From: Neelides folsomi
Lineage: Eukaryota > Arthropoda > Collembola > Neelipleona > Neelidae
Assembly: GCA_034687125.1 (NCBI GenBank)
Contig: JAQGBZ010000568.1
Location: forward strand, 1-30,829
DNA length: 30,829 nucleotides
Reading direction: 5' to 3'
The first letter of the stretch is position 1. Each line of letters starts with the position of its first letter. Below, piece after piece: positions 1-11,642 of the stretch. The position numbers and the translations under genes are program-made. The notes under the pieces are model-generated. The model was not told the origin of the DNA, did not search any database, and saw only the letters and a list, made by a program, of their open reading frames with translations.

Positions 1-177
1 AAACTGAAATAAACGTTTCTTTCTATTTATTTCACTAAAACTCCTTTTGATCCATCTGGCTAATGAACCAAATTTAAAATTCTTTATTTTTAATTTCCTC
101 ATTCATTCTCCACACTCTTGTCCCAGTTTCTCCTTTAAATTCTTCTTTATATTATTAATGTTACTTGCAGAAGTATC
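1..177. other. AT-rich sequence, no gene seen
   Basis: Low-complexity AT-rich DNA. The only open frame crossing it runs on into the repeat element that follows and has no recognisable domain, so I do not call a gene. Positions 170-177 form the left target-site copy of the element at 178-896. Confidence 0.5.
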
Positions 178-896
178 CACTGGCGTAGCCAGCATTAGGC
201 CGACCAGGCCGCGGTCTTGTCCTAATTTTGTTGGCTTACACTAGATATTATTCAATTTTTTGAAATTACATGTGGAATTTTTCAAAAAAACTTCATAATA
301 TTGCTTCCATATGTATGTAATAATGGATTGACTTTAAAAAATTCTTGGGATCTAGACGTCCAATTCTATCAATAATACTATACTAATTTTTTTTTAATTC
401 TCAAAATGGTAAAAGTAAATGAACTAAATTTTATAAATTTTTCTCAGGACCTAAAGTTTCCAATAACTGGGCTAAATTTCAAAAAAAATCTTGGGGTATA
501 GTCATTAAAGCCTGAATTTGAAACTATTTGGATATTAAACAATGGAAATTGTCCCATTAACATTTAAAATGTAAAATTTTCATAACTTTTAACTTACATA
601 TTTATATTAAAGTAATTTTTTAACTTATTTACTACTTAATTTATTAAACACTTAAACACTGGCTCTCTGAACTTGAATATTTCATACATCTGGCCCGCCA
701 TTTAAAACGTTGGACAGCCCTTTATTAAACAGAATTGACACATTTATATTTATCAACATAGTATCTTTATCAGTGTAAGTAGGTATATACTGATACATAT
801 ATTACTATATAAAGATTTTTTGAAAAATTATGAATTCAGACTAGATATGATTTGAAAAGTTGGCCTAGTCAAAATTTTGGGCTGGTTACGCCCTTG
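178..896. mobile_element. hAT-like non-autonomous element (719 bp)
   Basis: The left end begins CACTGGCGTAGCCAGC and the right end, read on the minus strand, begins CAAGGGCGTAACCAGC, so the two ends form an imperfect terminal inverted repeat. The element is flanked by GAAGTATC (170-177) and GAATTATC (897-904), an 8-bp direct repeat with one mismatch. An 8-bp duplication together with a CA-starting terminus is typical of the hAT superfamily. The interior is AT-rich with no transposase, so the copy would depend on enzyme made elsewhere. The boundaries are well supported and the superfamily is inferred. Confidence 0.7.
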
Positions 897-1129
897 GAAT
901 TATCATTAAGCAATAGGTAATTCAACATCAACAAATAAATATACATTGACACAATTTATTCTAATATATTAGGTATTTTCTACAATAGGGTAGATAGTAG
1001 GTATCAATTCCTTCAAATTTTATTAGATAATACAATTTGAATTAAACAAAAAGTATGAATTTTAGAAACAAATAATCTTCAAACTCCTGGTTGGTTTTAC
1101 CACAGACGAGTCTGGGTGTAAGCTACCTA

Positions 1130-1275
1130 CTCTCGTTAGAAAGTTAGCTCTTGAGTTTCCGCTTTTAGAACATCATTTAGTTTAACATTAGTTTTAATTC
1201 CGATAGATATAAATTAAGCTTGTCTAAATGATGTTCTAAAAGGCGGGAACTCAAGAGTTAACTTACTAACGAGAG
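1130..1275. mobile_element. Hairpin MITE with TA target site
   Basis: Two arms of about 50 bases (1130-1180 and 1224-1275) are near-perfect inverted copies of each other, separated by a 43-base loop. The outer ends read CTCTCGTTAG and are bounded by TA on both sides (1128-1129 and 1276-1277). That fits a Tc1/mariner-type (Stowaway-like) miniature element. It has no coding capacity. A transcript across it would fold into a long hairpin. Confidence 0.7.
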
Positions 1276-1439
1276 TAGTTATATTTTATTTTACAAAATG
1301 TTTTTTTTCATTTGTCACACTTTTTGAAGACAACGAAGATGAAAGCCCGAGTGTTTTTTCAAATGACGGGTCAAATATCTATTTGTTATATTTAACCTAT
1401 TGGGTATGAATTCGTATGTGAGAACTAAAGTTTCCATTT

Positions 1440-3030
<1,591 letters not shown>

Positions 3031-3179
3031 TTAATGATCATATAGTTTACTTCGGATGGTTTCATATAGTTCACTTTATATGGTTCATAGGGTTCGCATG
3101 GTGCAGAATTCATACGTTTAAAAAGTTCGCATAGTTTAGATATTTGAAATGGGTTAAAATGTATGTATGGTTTGGATTA

Positions 3180-3450
3180 GAACCATTAGGTGCAACATGG
3201 TGCGACCCATGGTTCACATGGCGCATTCTGGTGCGATTTTCGTGTCCATGGTTCACCATGGTTATTCATGGTTCATATTTGAGAGATTTTTCATGGTTCG
3301 GTGAACCATAGTGCTGCATGGTTTTTCATGGTGAAACCATGGTTCATGGTTTTCGTCATAGGAAAATTAACATCAAATGAACCATGGTTCTAAGAAAAAC
3401 ACCATGGTTCTGAAGGTAAAACCATGGTGACCCATGGTGCGCAGACTAGC
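3180..3450. repeat. CCATGGTT palindrome-motif island
   Basis: Dense, irregularly spaced copies of CATGGTTC, ACCATGGT and GAACCATGGTTC, on both strands because the core CCATGG is palindromic. The surrounding DNA lacks the motif, although a few looser ATGGTTC copies begin near 3055. Spacing is not constant, so this is not a simple tandem repeat. No gene is seen. It may be a decayed satellite or a recombination-expanded motif cluster. Confidence 0.7.
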
Positions 3451-3753
3451 CGAATGTTAGCCCATATTTTAATGTTTATTCTTATAGAGTTTTTTAAATA
3501 TCTATTTTAAATATGATTTTTATAATTTAATTTTTTGATTAATTTTGTATTTATTCAAATAAATTTTCAGGATGTTTTGTTTAAACATTTCATAGATCTG
3601 TTAAAATATTCATTGTTATTTAATTATTTATAAAATATATATTTAATAAGTAGAATATAATAATAAATGAAAGATTTATAAAATTAAACTGTCAGAAATT
3701 AGTAATTTAATTGTATGGAAAATTACCTTTAGTAAAATCATCATTTGATATTT
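3451..3753. other. AT-rich intergenic sequence
   Basis: Nothing recognisable apart from what must be the 3' untranslated and downstream sequence of the minus-strand gene at 3754-4335. Confidence 0.5.
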
Positions 3754-4335
3754 TTATTCTTTAAATTTCAAGATAACACCAATTAGGAGATTTCCTAATA
3801 TGGTAAATTTTTTTTCGAAACTTGTAACAAGATATTTTTGAGACATCGGCATACATTTATAATCAATACTGACAAACAATTTCTCGTCTGTTTTAAAATA
3901 TTCGATACATGGGTTATTGGTAAAAACTGTGCCATTAGTTGTACGAACTCCGCCTAAATTAAATATTATTAATTCAAAATTTAAATTATGTAATTAAAAT
4001 ATATAAAAATATATCAATATTTATTTAATTATTAATTCAAGTATTTTTAACGTACTGCAAAAGTAAGACGCCCCACCATTCCCATAAATATTTACTTTGT
4101 TATGTTCGTCTTCTTTACATGGGATCTGTTAATAAATATTTTCTCAATTAAACAAAATGCAAAGACAATACAAATAATAATTAAATGATATCATTGTGTG
4201 AAAATTTAGATTTAAATATGTTGTTATTACAATATCGATTATTTTCGATAGAGGAGCCACTACCTCTCCAGTAGAAATATCAATGTTCAAGCCGAACATG
4301 AAAAGGAAGAAGATGGCCATAAGTTTGGAATGCAT
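3754..4335 (-). CDS. Small secreted protein, SUEL-lectin-like
   Basis: Three exons on the minus strand: 4335-4231, 4125-4056 and 3953-3754. The introns start GTAATA and GTACGT and end AG. Phases are 0 and 1, and the total is 375 bases, giving 124 aa. Residues 1 to about 23 (MHSKLMAIFFLFMFG...) form a signal peptide, so the protein is probably secreted. The mature part has few cysteines. Its segment VFTNNPCIEYF...KLFVSIDYKC matches the end of the SUEL (sea-urchin-egg-lectin-type, galactose-binding) domain, where a Phe, a Pro-Cys and a final KYLxVxYxC pattern recur. The domain is short and lacks the complete cysteine set, so sugar binding is uncertain. The gene structure is well supported and the family call is tentative. 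It could also be an orphan secreted protein. Confidence 0.65.
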
Positions 4336-4390
4336 GATTTATAATTGTTTAGTCTATCAATTGATATAATTTCTGAACAAAATTTGTCTT

Positions 4391-4398
4391 ATTTTATA
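4391..4398 (-). promoter_or_regulatory. Possible TATA box of SUEL-like gene
   Basis: On the minus strand TATAAAAT lies 56 bases upstream of the ATG at 4335. An initiator-like TTCAGA follows about 24 bases downstream of it. The position is plausible for a core promoter, but the match alone is weak in such AT-rich DNA. Confidence 0.35.
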
Positions 4399-5774
4399 CT
4401 AATTTTATCACGATGAAAAATTCAAGATCACGACTTTTCATACAATTCATATACATTGAATTCATATTTATGATTGTAATTCCTAAGTGTCTTGTCAAAT
4501 AAAATGTTTTATTAAAGATTATTATATAAAAACGAAATTTTCAATTAATTTATGTAAAACGTTGAATTGAAAAGCCTGAACAGGGATTCCTCATAGAATG
4601 CGGATTCTTTCGGTGAAGTATATTAAATGAGGCCATATAAAAGTAATGCAGCATCACTTTTATTTTAACTTATCGCCATTTAAATTGGAATTCTCAATTA
4701 ATTACAAATGGAATGAATTTAAAATTATTGTGCATATTTGGAATCGAAAATTTTTCTCAATTATTTATAATTAATTAATTTTAAAGTTATAGCAGTGATA
4801 CTATAATAGCAAAGTTGCAATAGATTCAGTCATCCAATTAAATCATTGATTGATTGCCTTACAGATTCCAATTCCACAAGAAAAAGAGATTCGATTTTCA
4901 AATAAGTTTAGATAATTTAAATGGTGGCGAAATTTTCAATATTAAAAACTGGTGAAACAGCGGTAAGCGTTGTCTTTGTTGGAATGAGAACGAGAGTAAG
5001 AGGAAACTATTGCTTTAAATCCAGATTCGTCCAAAACCAACCAGGATTAATATTTAAGGGATGGAATTAAGAAATAAATTTAATTAAGTTGCACAGTTTT
5101 CCACCACAGTGCTCTACTAATGATTATAAATCCTCTATGAAGGTAACTACAATTATTTATTTAAATCATTTAACTTTGAAAGAAAAATATCGAATGAATT
5201 AATTTTACTTGCACCAAAGTCAGTGGCAGGCATAGATGCGCTAGATAACTTTTTAGAAATAATAAATAAACAATAATTTCAATCGTAATCGCAGGATATT
5301 AATAATAATAATAATGCAATGAAAATCTCCAAAAATAATAGGTATAAATTAATTTTCATAACTTTTTTGGAACCCTGTGTATTAATATTTTCATAATGTA
5401 TATTTTTTATATAAAAGTTATAAAACATCTTAATAGTTAAAGTTTATTCTGCCCTTAGTTCGATTTAACATTGAAACGTTTAAATCAATAAACATTTTTA
5501 GTTCATATAAGAATTATAATTTCCGAACTTTACGTTAAAAATTTATTTGATTCATTTAAATATTAATTTTTACATTTGTTATAAAACATTTATATAATCG
5601 TAAGGTTGTGAGAAATTGGAATTAGCAATTTCATGAATCAACCATCCTTGGCCGTTTCTCACCATAGGGTTTCCCTTAGTGAGACATTCAAGTGATAAGT
5701 CTCTACCCCAAATTCGGACGCAACTACTTGAGCTCACCCATAACACAATCACGCTCAGTTTGCTTATGCACAAG
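4399..5774. other. Long AT-rich stretch, no gene seen
   Basis: Short open frames here have no domain, signal peptide or plausible splice partners. I see no tRNA or rRNA. Confidence 0.5.
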
Positions 5775-6790
5775 TCGGGAACACTCCCGGGAACGTTCCC
5801 ATGCCAGAATGATCGTTCTCGGGAACGCTGGTTGGAACGTTCCCTTCAGGTTTTCTCAATTCTTATAAACTGAAAACGGTATTGACTAATCCGCCACCCC
5901 TTGCGACCTGCCACCCCTCGTAACTTTTTAATTCTTAAGAATTCCGCCATTGCCATACCTTGTCGAAATGTTCCCCACATTCCCGCCTTCCTAAAGTCTA
6001 TTTGCCACACCCGGGAATTTTCATCCGTTTTCAAGTTTTGGCTCAAAAACGCATGCCATACCTGATAAACGCTCTGCCACCCCCTCGTAACTTTTTCCCC
6101 TTAAGACTATTGAATTTGCCACCCCCTCTCAAAACATTCTTCTCAATCCCCTCTACCTTTTATCTGTTTGCTACCCCCAAGATTTTCACCCGTTTTCGGG
6201 TTATGGCTAAAAAAACCGAAGAAAAATCATATAAATGGTTTTTTTAGTCATAACCCGAAAACGGGCAAAAATACCCGGGGGTGGCAAAAGGTTTTCGTGA
6301 TCAGGGAGTCAAGGCGGTCATTTTGGTATAATAATATCAGGGGGTGGCAAGGGGTGGCAGATTAGTCAGTCCCACTGAAAACAACTCCAAATCTTTCAGT
6401 TTAACTGCACAAAGTTAGAGGGAATATACTATTAATTTATTTATTCTCATTTTCAATATGAAATCATTAACAACTACTTAACTTACGAAATTATTAGAAA
6501 ATCTTTAGATCTTTTAAATATAGTATATTTTAATGTAATAACATGGTCATTTAAATTGAAAATGAAACTAAAAAATTAATGATACAAACTTAAAAGATTT
6601 TAATGGTTTTCAAATCAATATTCACAATTAGTAAATGCGTTAAAAGTATTAATTCATATATTAAAGTCTGAATAAAATACTAGCATATACCTAATACATG
6701 CGATATACTGAGAACGTTTCTCGAAAAGGGGAACGTTCCAGGGAACGCTGGTGGGAATGTTCCCTGGAGCGTTCCCGGGAATGTTCCCGC
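5775..6790. repeat. GGGAACGTTCCC palindrome clusters, inverted pair
   Basis: Two GC-richer clusters (5775-5845 and about 6712-6810) carry repeated GGGAACGTTCCC-type palindromes. The outer 26 bases of the pair (5775-5800 and the complement of 6765-6790) match at 22 positions, which suggests the terminal inverted repeats of an element of about 1 kb. I could not find a convincing target duplication. The element at 5878-6373 is nested between the clusters, and 6383-6711 is AT-rich filler. Confidence 0.5.
5878..6373. mobile_element. Foldback element with 9-bp target duplication
   Basis: The terminal 21 bases at 5878-5898 and 6353-6373 are inverted copies differing at three positions, sharing TGACTAATC then GCCACC. 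The element is flanked by a perfect 9-bp direct repeat ACTGAAAAC (5869-5877 and 6374-6382). The inside is a foldback. GCCACCCC motifs on the left mirror GGGGTGGC on the right, and 6174-6290 forms a long hairpin around CCCGTTTTCGGGTTATG. A 9-bp duplication fits Mutator-like elements, but no transposase is present, so the superfamily is inferred. The open frames here are shadows of the hairpin. Confidence 0.7.
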
Positions 6791-7048
6791 TTGCTCTACT
6801 GGAACGGGAACCAACATCCATTATGCAAAATACCGATTTAAAAACTCACTTGGTAGCATAACATTCATCAAATGATTCCATTGGATCTACATTATTTGAA
6901 CCTAGGGACAAACCCACGGAATGGGCTTAACAAATAACTCATAAAATGCTCCCGTAGGCTAGCCATTTTGCATAAATACTCCCTACTCACCACATCACTC
7001 ACAGAAAACAAATTTCATTCCATCAATCCACATTAAAAATTAACTGCC
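6791..7048. other. Sequence upstream of prolyl hydroxylase fragment
   Basis: A CATAAATA motif (6971-6978) followed about 25 bases later by ATCACTC could be an old core promoter for the gene relic that follows. The stretch 7014-7034 resembles 23189-23209 (about 18 of 21 bases). No other feature is seen. Confidence 0.3.
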
Positions 7049-8125
7049 ATGAAACCACATAATAATACAATTCCTCTTAAATCTTCCTTTTACTACCTCA
7101 TCACACATAAGACAACGGTTAGTAAAGTTCAGCTGACTCCTGTCCTTTGTATTCTAAAACAAAACTTGGAAAATTCCTACATTGTTGTGACCCATGATTT
7201 AATTACGGATTATCAGGTGAGCGTCTTATTGAACTTGCAAAGCCGAAAGTTAATTAATAAGGATGTAAATATATGAATTAATTAATAAGGATGTAAATAT
7301 ATGAATTAATTAATAAGGATGTAAATATATGAATTAATTAATAAGGAAGTAAATATATGAATTACATAATAATAATTTCTATAGTTGTTGAGATCCAAAC
7401 ACAGAGGAAGAGAAAATACTTTTATTAAAAGTCAAAACGAACAAGTCAGAGGTCAAACATTTTATTATAAATGCAATTATAATTAACAATTATAATTATA
7501 CTTAACAAATAATCCTTTTAAAGTTTACTTTTACTTATATTAATAATATAATTAAACATATTTTATAGTGCTTGGATTAAATTGCACGAAGATTGGGACA
7601 TGTTGACAAAACTTTCTGAAAGAATTGAATTCGTCACTGGAGTTCATGTAATGAATAGTTCTGCTGCTGAACATTATCAGGTAAATGATATTTTAAAAAT
7701 ATATTTAATTATGAATAATACTTAATTACAATCACACCATGCAATCACCCATAGAATTGTAATTTGTAATAAATTGGTATATGGGTTGTTTTAAAATTTT
7801 TCAATAGATTGCTAATTATGGTCTTTACGTTCCTCATCATGATTTCCTCATTCATTATGCCCAAACAGAAGGCCACACAGAATGGGAAAGATTCATTGGC
7901 GATAGAATTGCTACTTGATGATTTACGTATAATTTGACTTTATAAAATTTTAATTATATTTTATTTCGTTAGACTTAAAATTGGTTGTTTAAATAGTTTG
8001 AATATTATTCAGTTGACGGATGTTGAAGCAGGCGGTGGGGCAGTTTTCCCCCGTCTTGGTGTCATATTTAAGTTCTTGTTTCATGTTGGCCTTTGGAAAA
8101 TCCTTCCCTGTTGAAGGTGACACGG
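7049..8125 (+). pseudogene. Prolyl 4-hydroxylase alpha, catalytic-end pseudogene
   Basis: Four exon remnants encode parts of the 2-oxoglutarate/Fe(II) dioxygenase end of a collagen-type prolyl 4-hydroxylase alpha subunit, an ER enzyme. They are 7049-7216 (NSYIVVTHDLITDYQ, cf. family PxIVxxHDVxS), 7569-7680 (AWIKLHEDWDML...ERIEFVTG), 7808-7915 (IANYGLYVPHHDF...GDRIAT, with the iron-binding HxD as HHD) and 8013 to about 8110 (LTDVEAGGGAVFPRLGV). Splice sites GTGAGC and GTAAAT remain. The copy is broken: the exon that should lie between 7216 and 7569 is missing and the phases no longer fit, RIAT is followed directly by stops, a frameshift follows GAVFPRLGV, and the last His and Lys region is absent. 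An AT microsatellite begins near 8128. The family call is secure and the dead status is well supported. Confidence 0.85.
7250..7361. repeat. 28-bp tandem repeat, four copies
   Basis: The unit TTAATTAATAAGGATGTAAA... is 28 bases long and starts at 7250, 7278, 7306 and 7334. Copies are identical except for one base (GGAAG for GGATG) in the last. The array sits where an exon of the prolyl hydroxylase relic should be. Confidence 0.9.
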
Positions 8126-8127
8126 AT

Positions 8128-8328
8128 ATATATATATAATAACATATACTAGCAATATGAAATAAATAATTATCGTACAATTTCTCAAATTTAAGAAATT
8201 TTATGTTTACAAAAATTTTGCATTCTCATTATTTAATATAAATTGTATTTTATTTTATGTGGGGAAGTTGAAATAAAAGTTTTATAAAGGGAGTTATTTG
8301 GCATTTGTTATTAAATTGTCCTTAAAAT
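8128..8328. other. Short AT microsatellite and gene 3' flank
   Basis: An (AT)n tract lies at about 8128-8140. The rest is the downstream flank shared by the plus-strand relic and the minus-strand CAP-Gly gene. Confidence 0.5.
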
Positions 8329-10705
8329 TCAATTGAGATTATCAGCGTAGAGACGTCTTTGTTGACGTCGAGCTCGATTGACTTCTTTCCCTTTGGCCTT
8401 CAAACTGAGTTCTTCAAGTTGCATTTGACGAGCTGTTTCCAAACCACGTGCTCTTTCTGCTCCCGCTTTGATTGAAATCCAAGCCAACATCTTTTTCTTC
8501 TCCTCGATCAATGTTTCACGGAAGTTCTTAAGATTGGACAAAAGTTTCTTGCGGATCTCTTTCTTGGCTTTCACCTCCTCAGGGTCGACCTTTTTCTTTC
8601 TGTCTGATCCAGGTTGGAAAATTGCACGAATAGCCTTTAAATAAAATCATTGAATTAATAACATTAATTAATTTATTAATGTTTATTAAATTAATTAATT
8701 TATAATTTAAAGTAAGTTGGAATTTTCACTTTCTTTAATAATTTTAAATATTATTTAAATTATTTTTACTGATTTAGAACTTTTCTTTATCGATTTCTCC
8801 CCAGTTTCTGTTTTAGCAAATCGTTCCGATTTGACCGACTTCTTTGCAGTTTTCCCAGTAAATGAAGATTTGGCCAAGGTGTCCGTCTTCGACGTAGATT
8901 TAATTTCAAATTTTCCGGCAAATGGCGACTTTGAGTGTAAATCAGATTTCGACCCGAATTTCTTCACAATTTTGTCTCCACTCGGGGAATTTGTAAGTGA
9001 CTCGGTTTTTTTTGCAGTCTTGGGAGTTTTATCTGCTTTTGGTGATCTCGTAAGGGATTTGGACTTTGAGAGTTTCTTTGTCGTTTTACCAGCAGTTGAT
9101 GGCTTTGTCGTTGGCTTTGAAATCGCGGGTTTTGAAATTCCCGGTTTTGAAATCGTCGGTTTTGAAATCGTCGGTTTTGAAATTCCCGGTTTTGAGGTTG
9201 ATAGTTTAGCGAGGGATTCTAGTTTTGAAACAAATTTCTTTGCCTTGTTCAAAGGGGTCAATTTTCTCTCTGCTTTAGAAGAACTTTTCTTTACCTTATT
9301 TGACCTTTTGATTTCTGGGGATTTCTTGATTTCTGGCTTTGAAACGGATTTCTTTGCTTTGTTCAACATTCCGGAATTTCCGGGTTTTTTTAAACTGCTG
9401 GATTTGACTTCTTTCAAAGAGGCGTTTACTTCCTTGATGGGAAAAGCTGAATTTTGGGCTTTGAGCATTTCGTTGACGGAGAATTTGTTGACGTTGAATG
9501 AAGTCGAGAGAAGAGGTTTCGCCATTGTGTACTTCAAAGTGAGAGATCGCAAAGTTTCCTTTTCGGTTAATCCGAATAATTTTCGGCTTCGTTTCGCTAT
9601 AAATTTCCTCTCTTTTACATTTGGGATTTTCTTTGTCCAATTCCGTCTGGTTGGAAGAGTTTCGCCAAGGAGGAGACGCTGAAGAACTTCCAAATTGTAA
9701 TCGTCGTGTGGAATCAATGTGGAAATCGGTTGGAGATATTCAGGAAGGAGCCAAACAGCGTTTACACCACGATAGTGAACCTAATTAATTAATACGCTTA
9801 ATTATTGAACATCATCTTTGATTCTTTAAGATTAATTACAGTTTTAATTAAAGTCAATTTTAACTAATGTTTATTAAATTATTACCTTCATCGCCCTTGT
9901 AAAAACCCCATGACCAGGTTTGGTATCAAAGAGCCTTTTGCCATTAACTTGTCCGTCATTTAAACCATAAAGTTCATCAAGTTCGATTCCCAACCAAACG
10001 TCTTCTTTAGATGTATCCGGATGACTCCCGAGATATTTGACAACTCCTGTCAATAAAGACAATTTATTTCAAATTTTAATTAATCATTATTATAATATAT
10101 TAATTATTGTTCTTATTAAAATTAATTATTTGAACTTTAGTTGGAATTATTAAAAGTTTTAATTTACCTTCACATCCATCGTAAGTAACTTTAGATTCAA
10201 TTCCCAAATATTTGACCGACTTATTAAAATAAGGCACATTTGGGTGAATCCATTCGACCTTGTAGAGGGCGTTTTGTGTAGCTTCACGTAATTGAGATTC
10301 GACCAGAATCACATCGGGATCCGCATCTTGATTTAAAGTCAATCCTTGCTGAATCATTGCAAATTGGTTGAGAATGAGCGAAGGATCGCTTGGGAATTGG
10401 TCAGGGCTTTTGTTTCCCACGGACGACTTCTTCGACAAAGAGAGAAGATCGGATGATCGGGAAGAAAGATCGTCAACTGAAGGAGGTTTGGGGGGTTGTG
10501 GAAGTGGAGAACTTTTGCTGATTGGTTTCATGTTGAGGTCAAAGGTCTTGAGCTTGTTGTTGAGCCAATCTTCAATTTGTTCATTGGTCAGGAGCGTCCG
10601 TTTGCGTTTGCCTTTGTCGGAGAGAAGATTGGCCGAGATCTTACGACTGGTTGGTTTTTTCCGTGGAACTTTCACCTTCGTGGTTGAACTCTTTGAGCTC
10701 GGCAT
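8329..10705 (-). CDS. CAP-Gly domain protein, 671 aa
   Basis: Four exons on the minus strand: 10705-10168, 10046-9886, 9780-8770 and 8634-8329. The total is 2016 bases with consistent phases 1, 0, 0. CAP-Gly domains bind the C-terminal EEY/F tails of tubulin and EB proteins, so a microtubule-associated role is likely. Residues about 1-130 are basic then Ser/Pro-rich and probably disordered. The CAP-Gly core spans about 168-245 (GVVKYLG...WLGIELDELYGLNDGQVNGKR). The canonical GKNDG is GLNDG here, with Lys replaced by Leu. After VHYRGVNAVWLLPEYL comes a long Lys/Ser-rich tail with a five-residue KPxIS repeat, then a highly charged helical C-terminus (about 571-671). The ATG is preceded by TTCCAG, and a donor at about 10800 (AAG/GTGAGA) suggests a 5' untranslated exon upstream. 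I cannot assign an orthologue. Confidence 0.8.
9106..9200 (-). repeat. 15-bp coding repeat (KPxIS)
   Basis: About six copies of a 15-base unit within the CAP-Gly gene encode KPGIS, KPTIS or KPAIS. They form a basic low-complexity stretch such as is often seen in microtubule- or nucleic-acid-binding tails. Confidence 0.85.
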
Positions 10706-11642
10706 CTGGAAGTCAATTTGGGTTAAAGGGTTTTTAAACTTTTATTACAGATCAGATTATTAATTTACAGATTAGATTATTATTATGATTAATTGTTCTC
10801 ACCTTAAATTATGAAGAATTGGGTTAAATGAGAGAAATTTTAAGTTAAATATAAATATGGTTCAAAAGAAGAAATTGGAATTTAATCAAAATTCAAAATG
10901 TTCAAAAAGATAAAAATTGGAATTCTCCAAAACATTAAACATGAGTTTCTATACACACAATCAAAAGTATACAATACCTTTTTCATCATCTACTGTATTT
11001 GTTACAAACCATGATTAATATAATTAACTTTTAAAGTTATAATTATAAGCGACAATTAATAATGTGTTATAGATATAGATTGTATTGTGCTATAGGTGTT
11101 ATAGTGTTATTGATCATTTCATACATTCCATTGATCCTTATAATATGGTTTATATTGATGAATTAAAGTGGGAATTGTTTTATAACAGAGACTTATAATA
11201 TGAGCTATGTAATAATATTATCGCTATTAAGCTGTATTATAAACTTTAAGTGAAATAAGACTCGATCTAATTGTAAGAACATATTTAAATTTATTAATGC
11301 TAAATTCTTATTTTATATTTTAAACAACATTCCAGTCATTCATAAAGCTTTTAGCTTAGCCAGGCAGGAGTTGAATTAACTTCTTAAGTTTCAAATTGCA
11401 AAATTAAAAGTTCAGTAATTCAAAAATTGAAATAAGTTCAGTGACTTTATTAACTTAATAAAAATATTTGTCGTAAACTCTCAAGTTTCATTATCACATT
11501 ATTCATTATACCTTAAACCACATTTAAACCACTCTTAATAAACACTTAAAAACATTTTTATTTCAAATTCTAAAAAAACCATTTATATTTTTAAATCTAA
11601 AGAATTAATTAAAAATGAATTTGATAAAATTTTCTAATCCAA
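10706..11642. other. Intergenic sequence with likely 5' UTR exon
   Basis: A donor-like AAG/GTGAGA on the minus strand near 10800 and the acceptor TTCCAG just before the ATG at 10705 suggest a non-coding first exon above 10802. The rest is AT-rich with no recognised gene. Confidence 0.4.

Noticed and set aside
47..244. 65-codon plus-strand frame
   Set aside because: Crosses the left boundary of the hAT-like element and shows no recognisable domain.
5960..6365. Overlapping plus-strand frames of 95 and 65 codons
   Set aside because: They lie entirely in the foldback element and its hairpin. The Pro-rich composition comes from the GCCACCCC repeats.
8831..9682. 283-codon open frame on the plus strand
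   Set aside because: It is antisense to exon 3 of the CAP-Gly gene. Its Phe/Asp/Gly-rich repeats simply mirror the Lys/Ser-rich KPxIS repeats.
10368..10763. 131-codon plus-strand frame
   Set aside because: Antisense of the Ser/Pro/Lys-rich first exon of the CAP-Gly gene, with no domain of its own.
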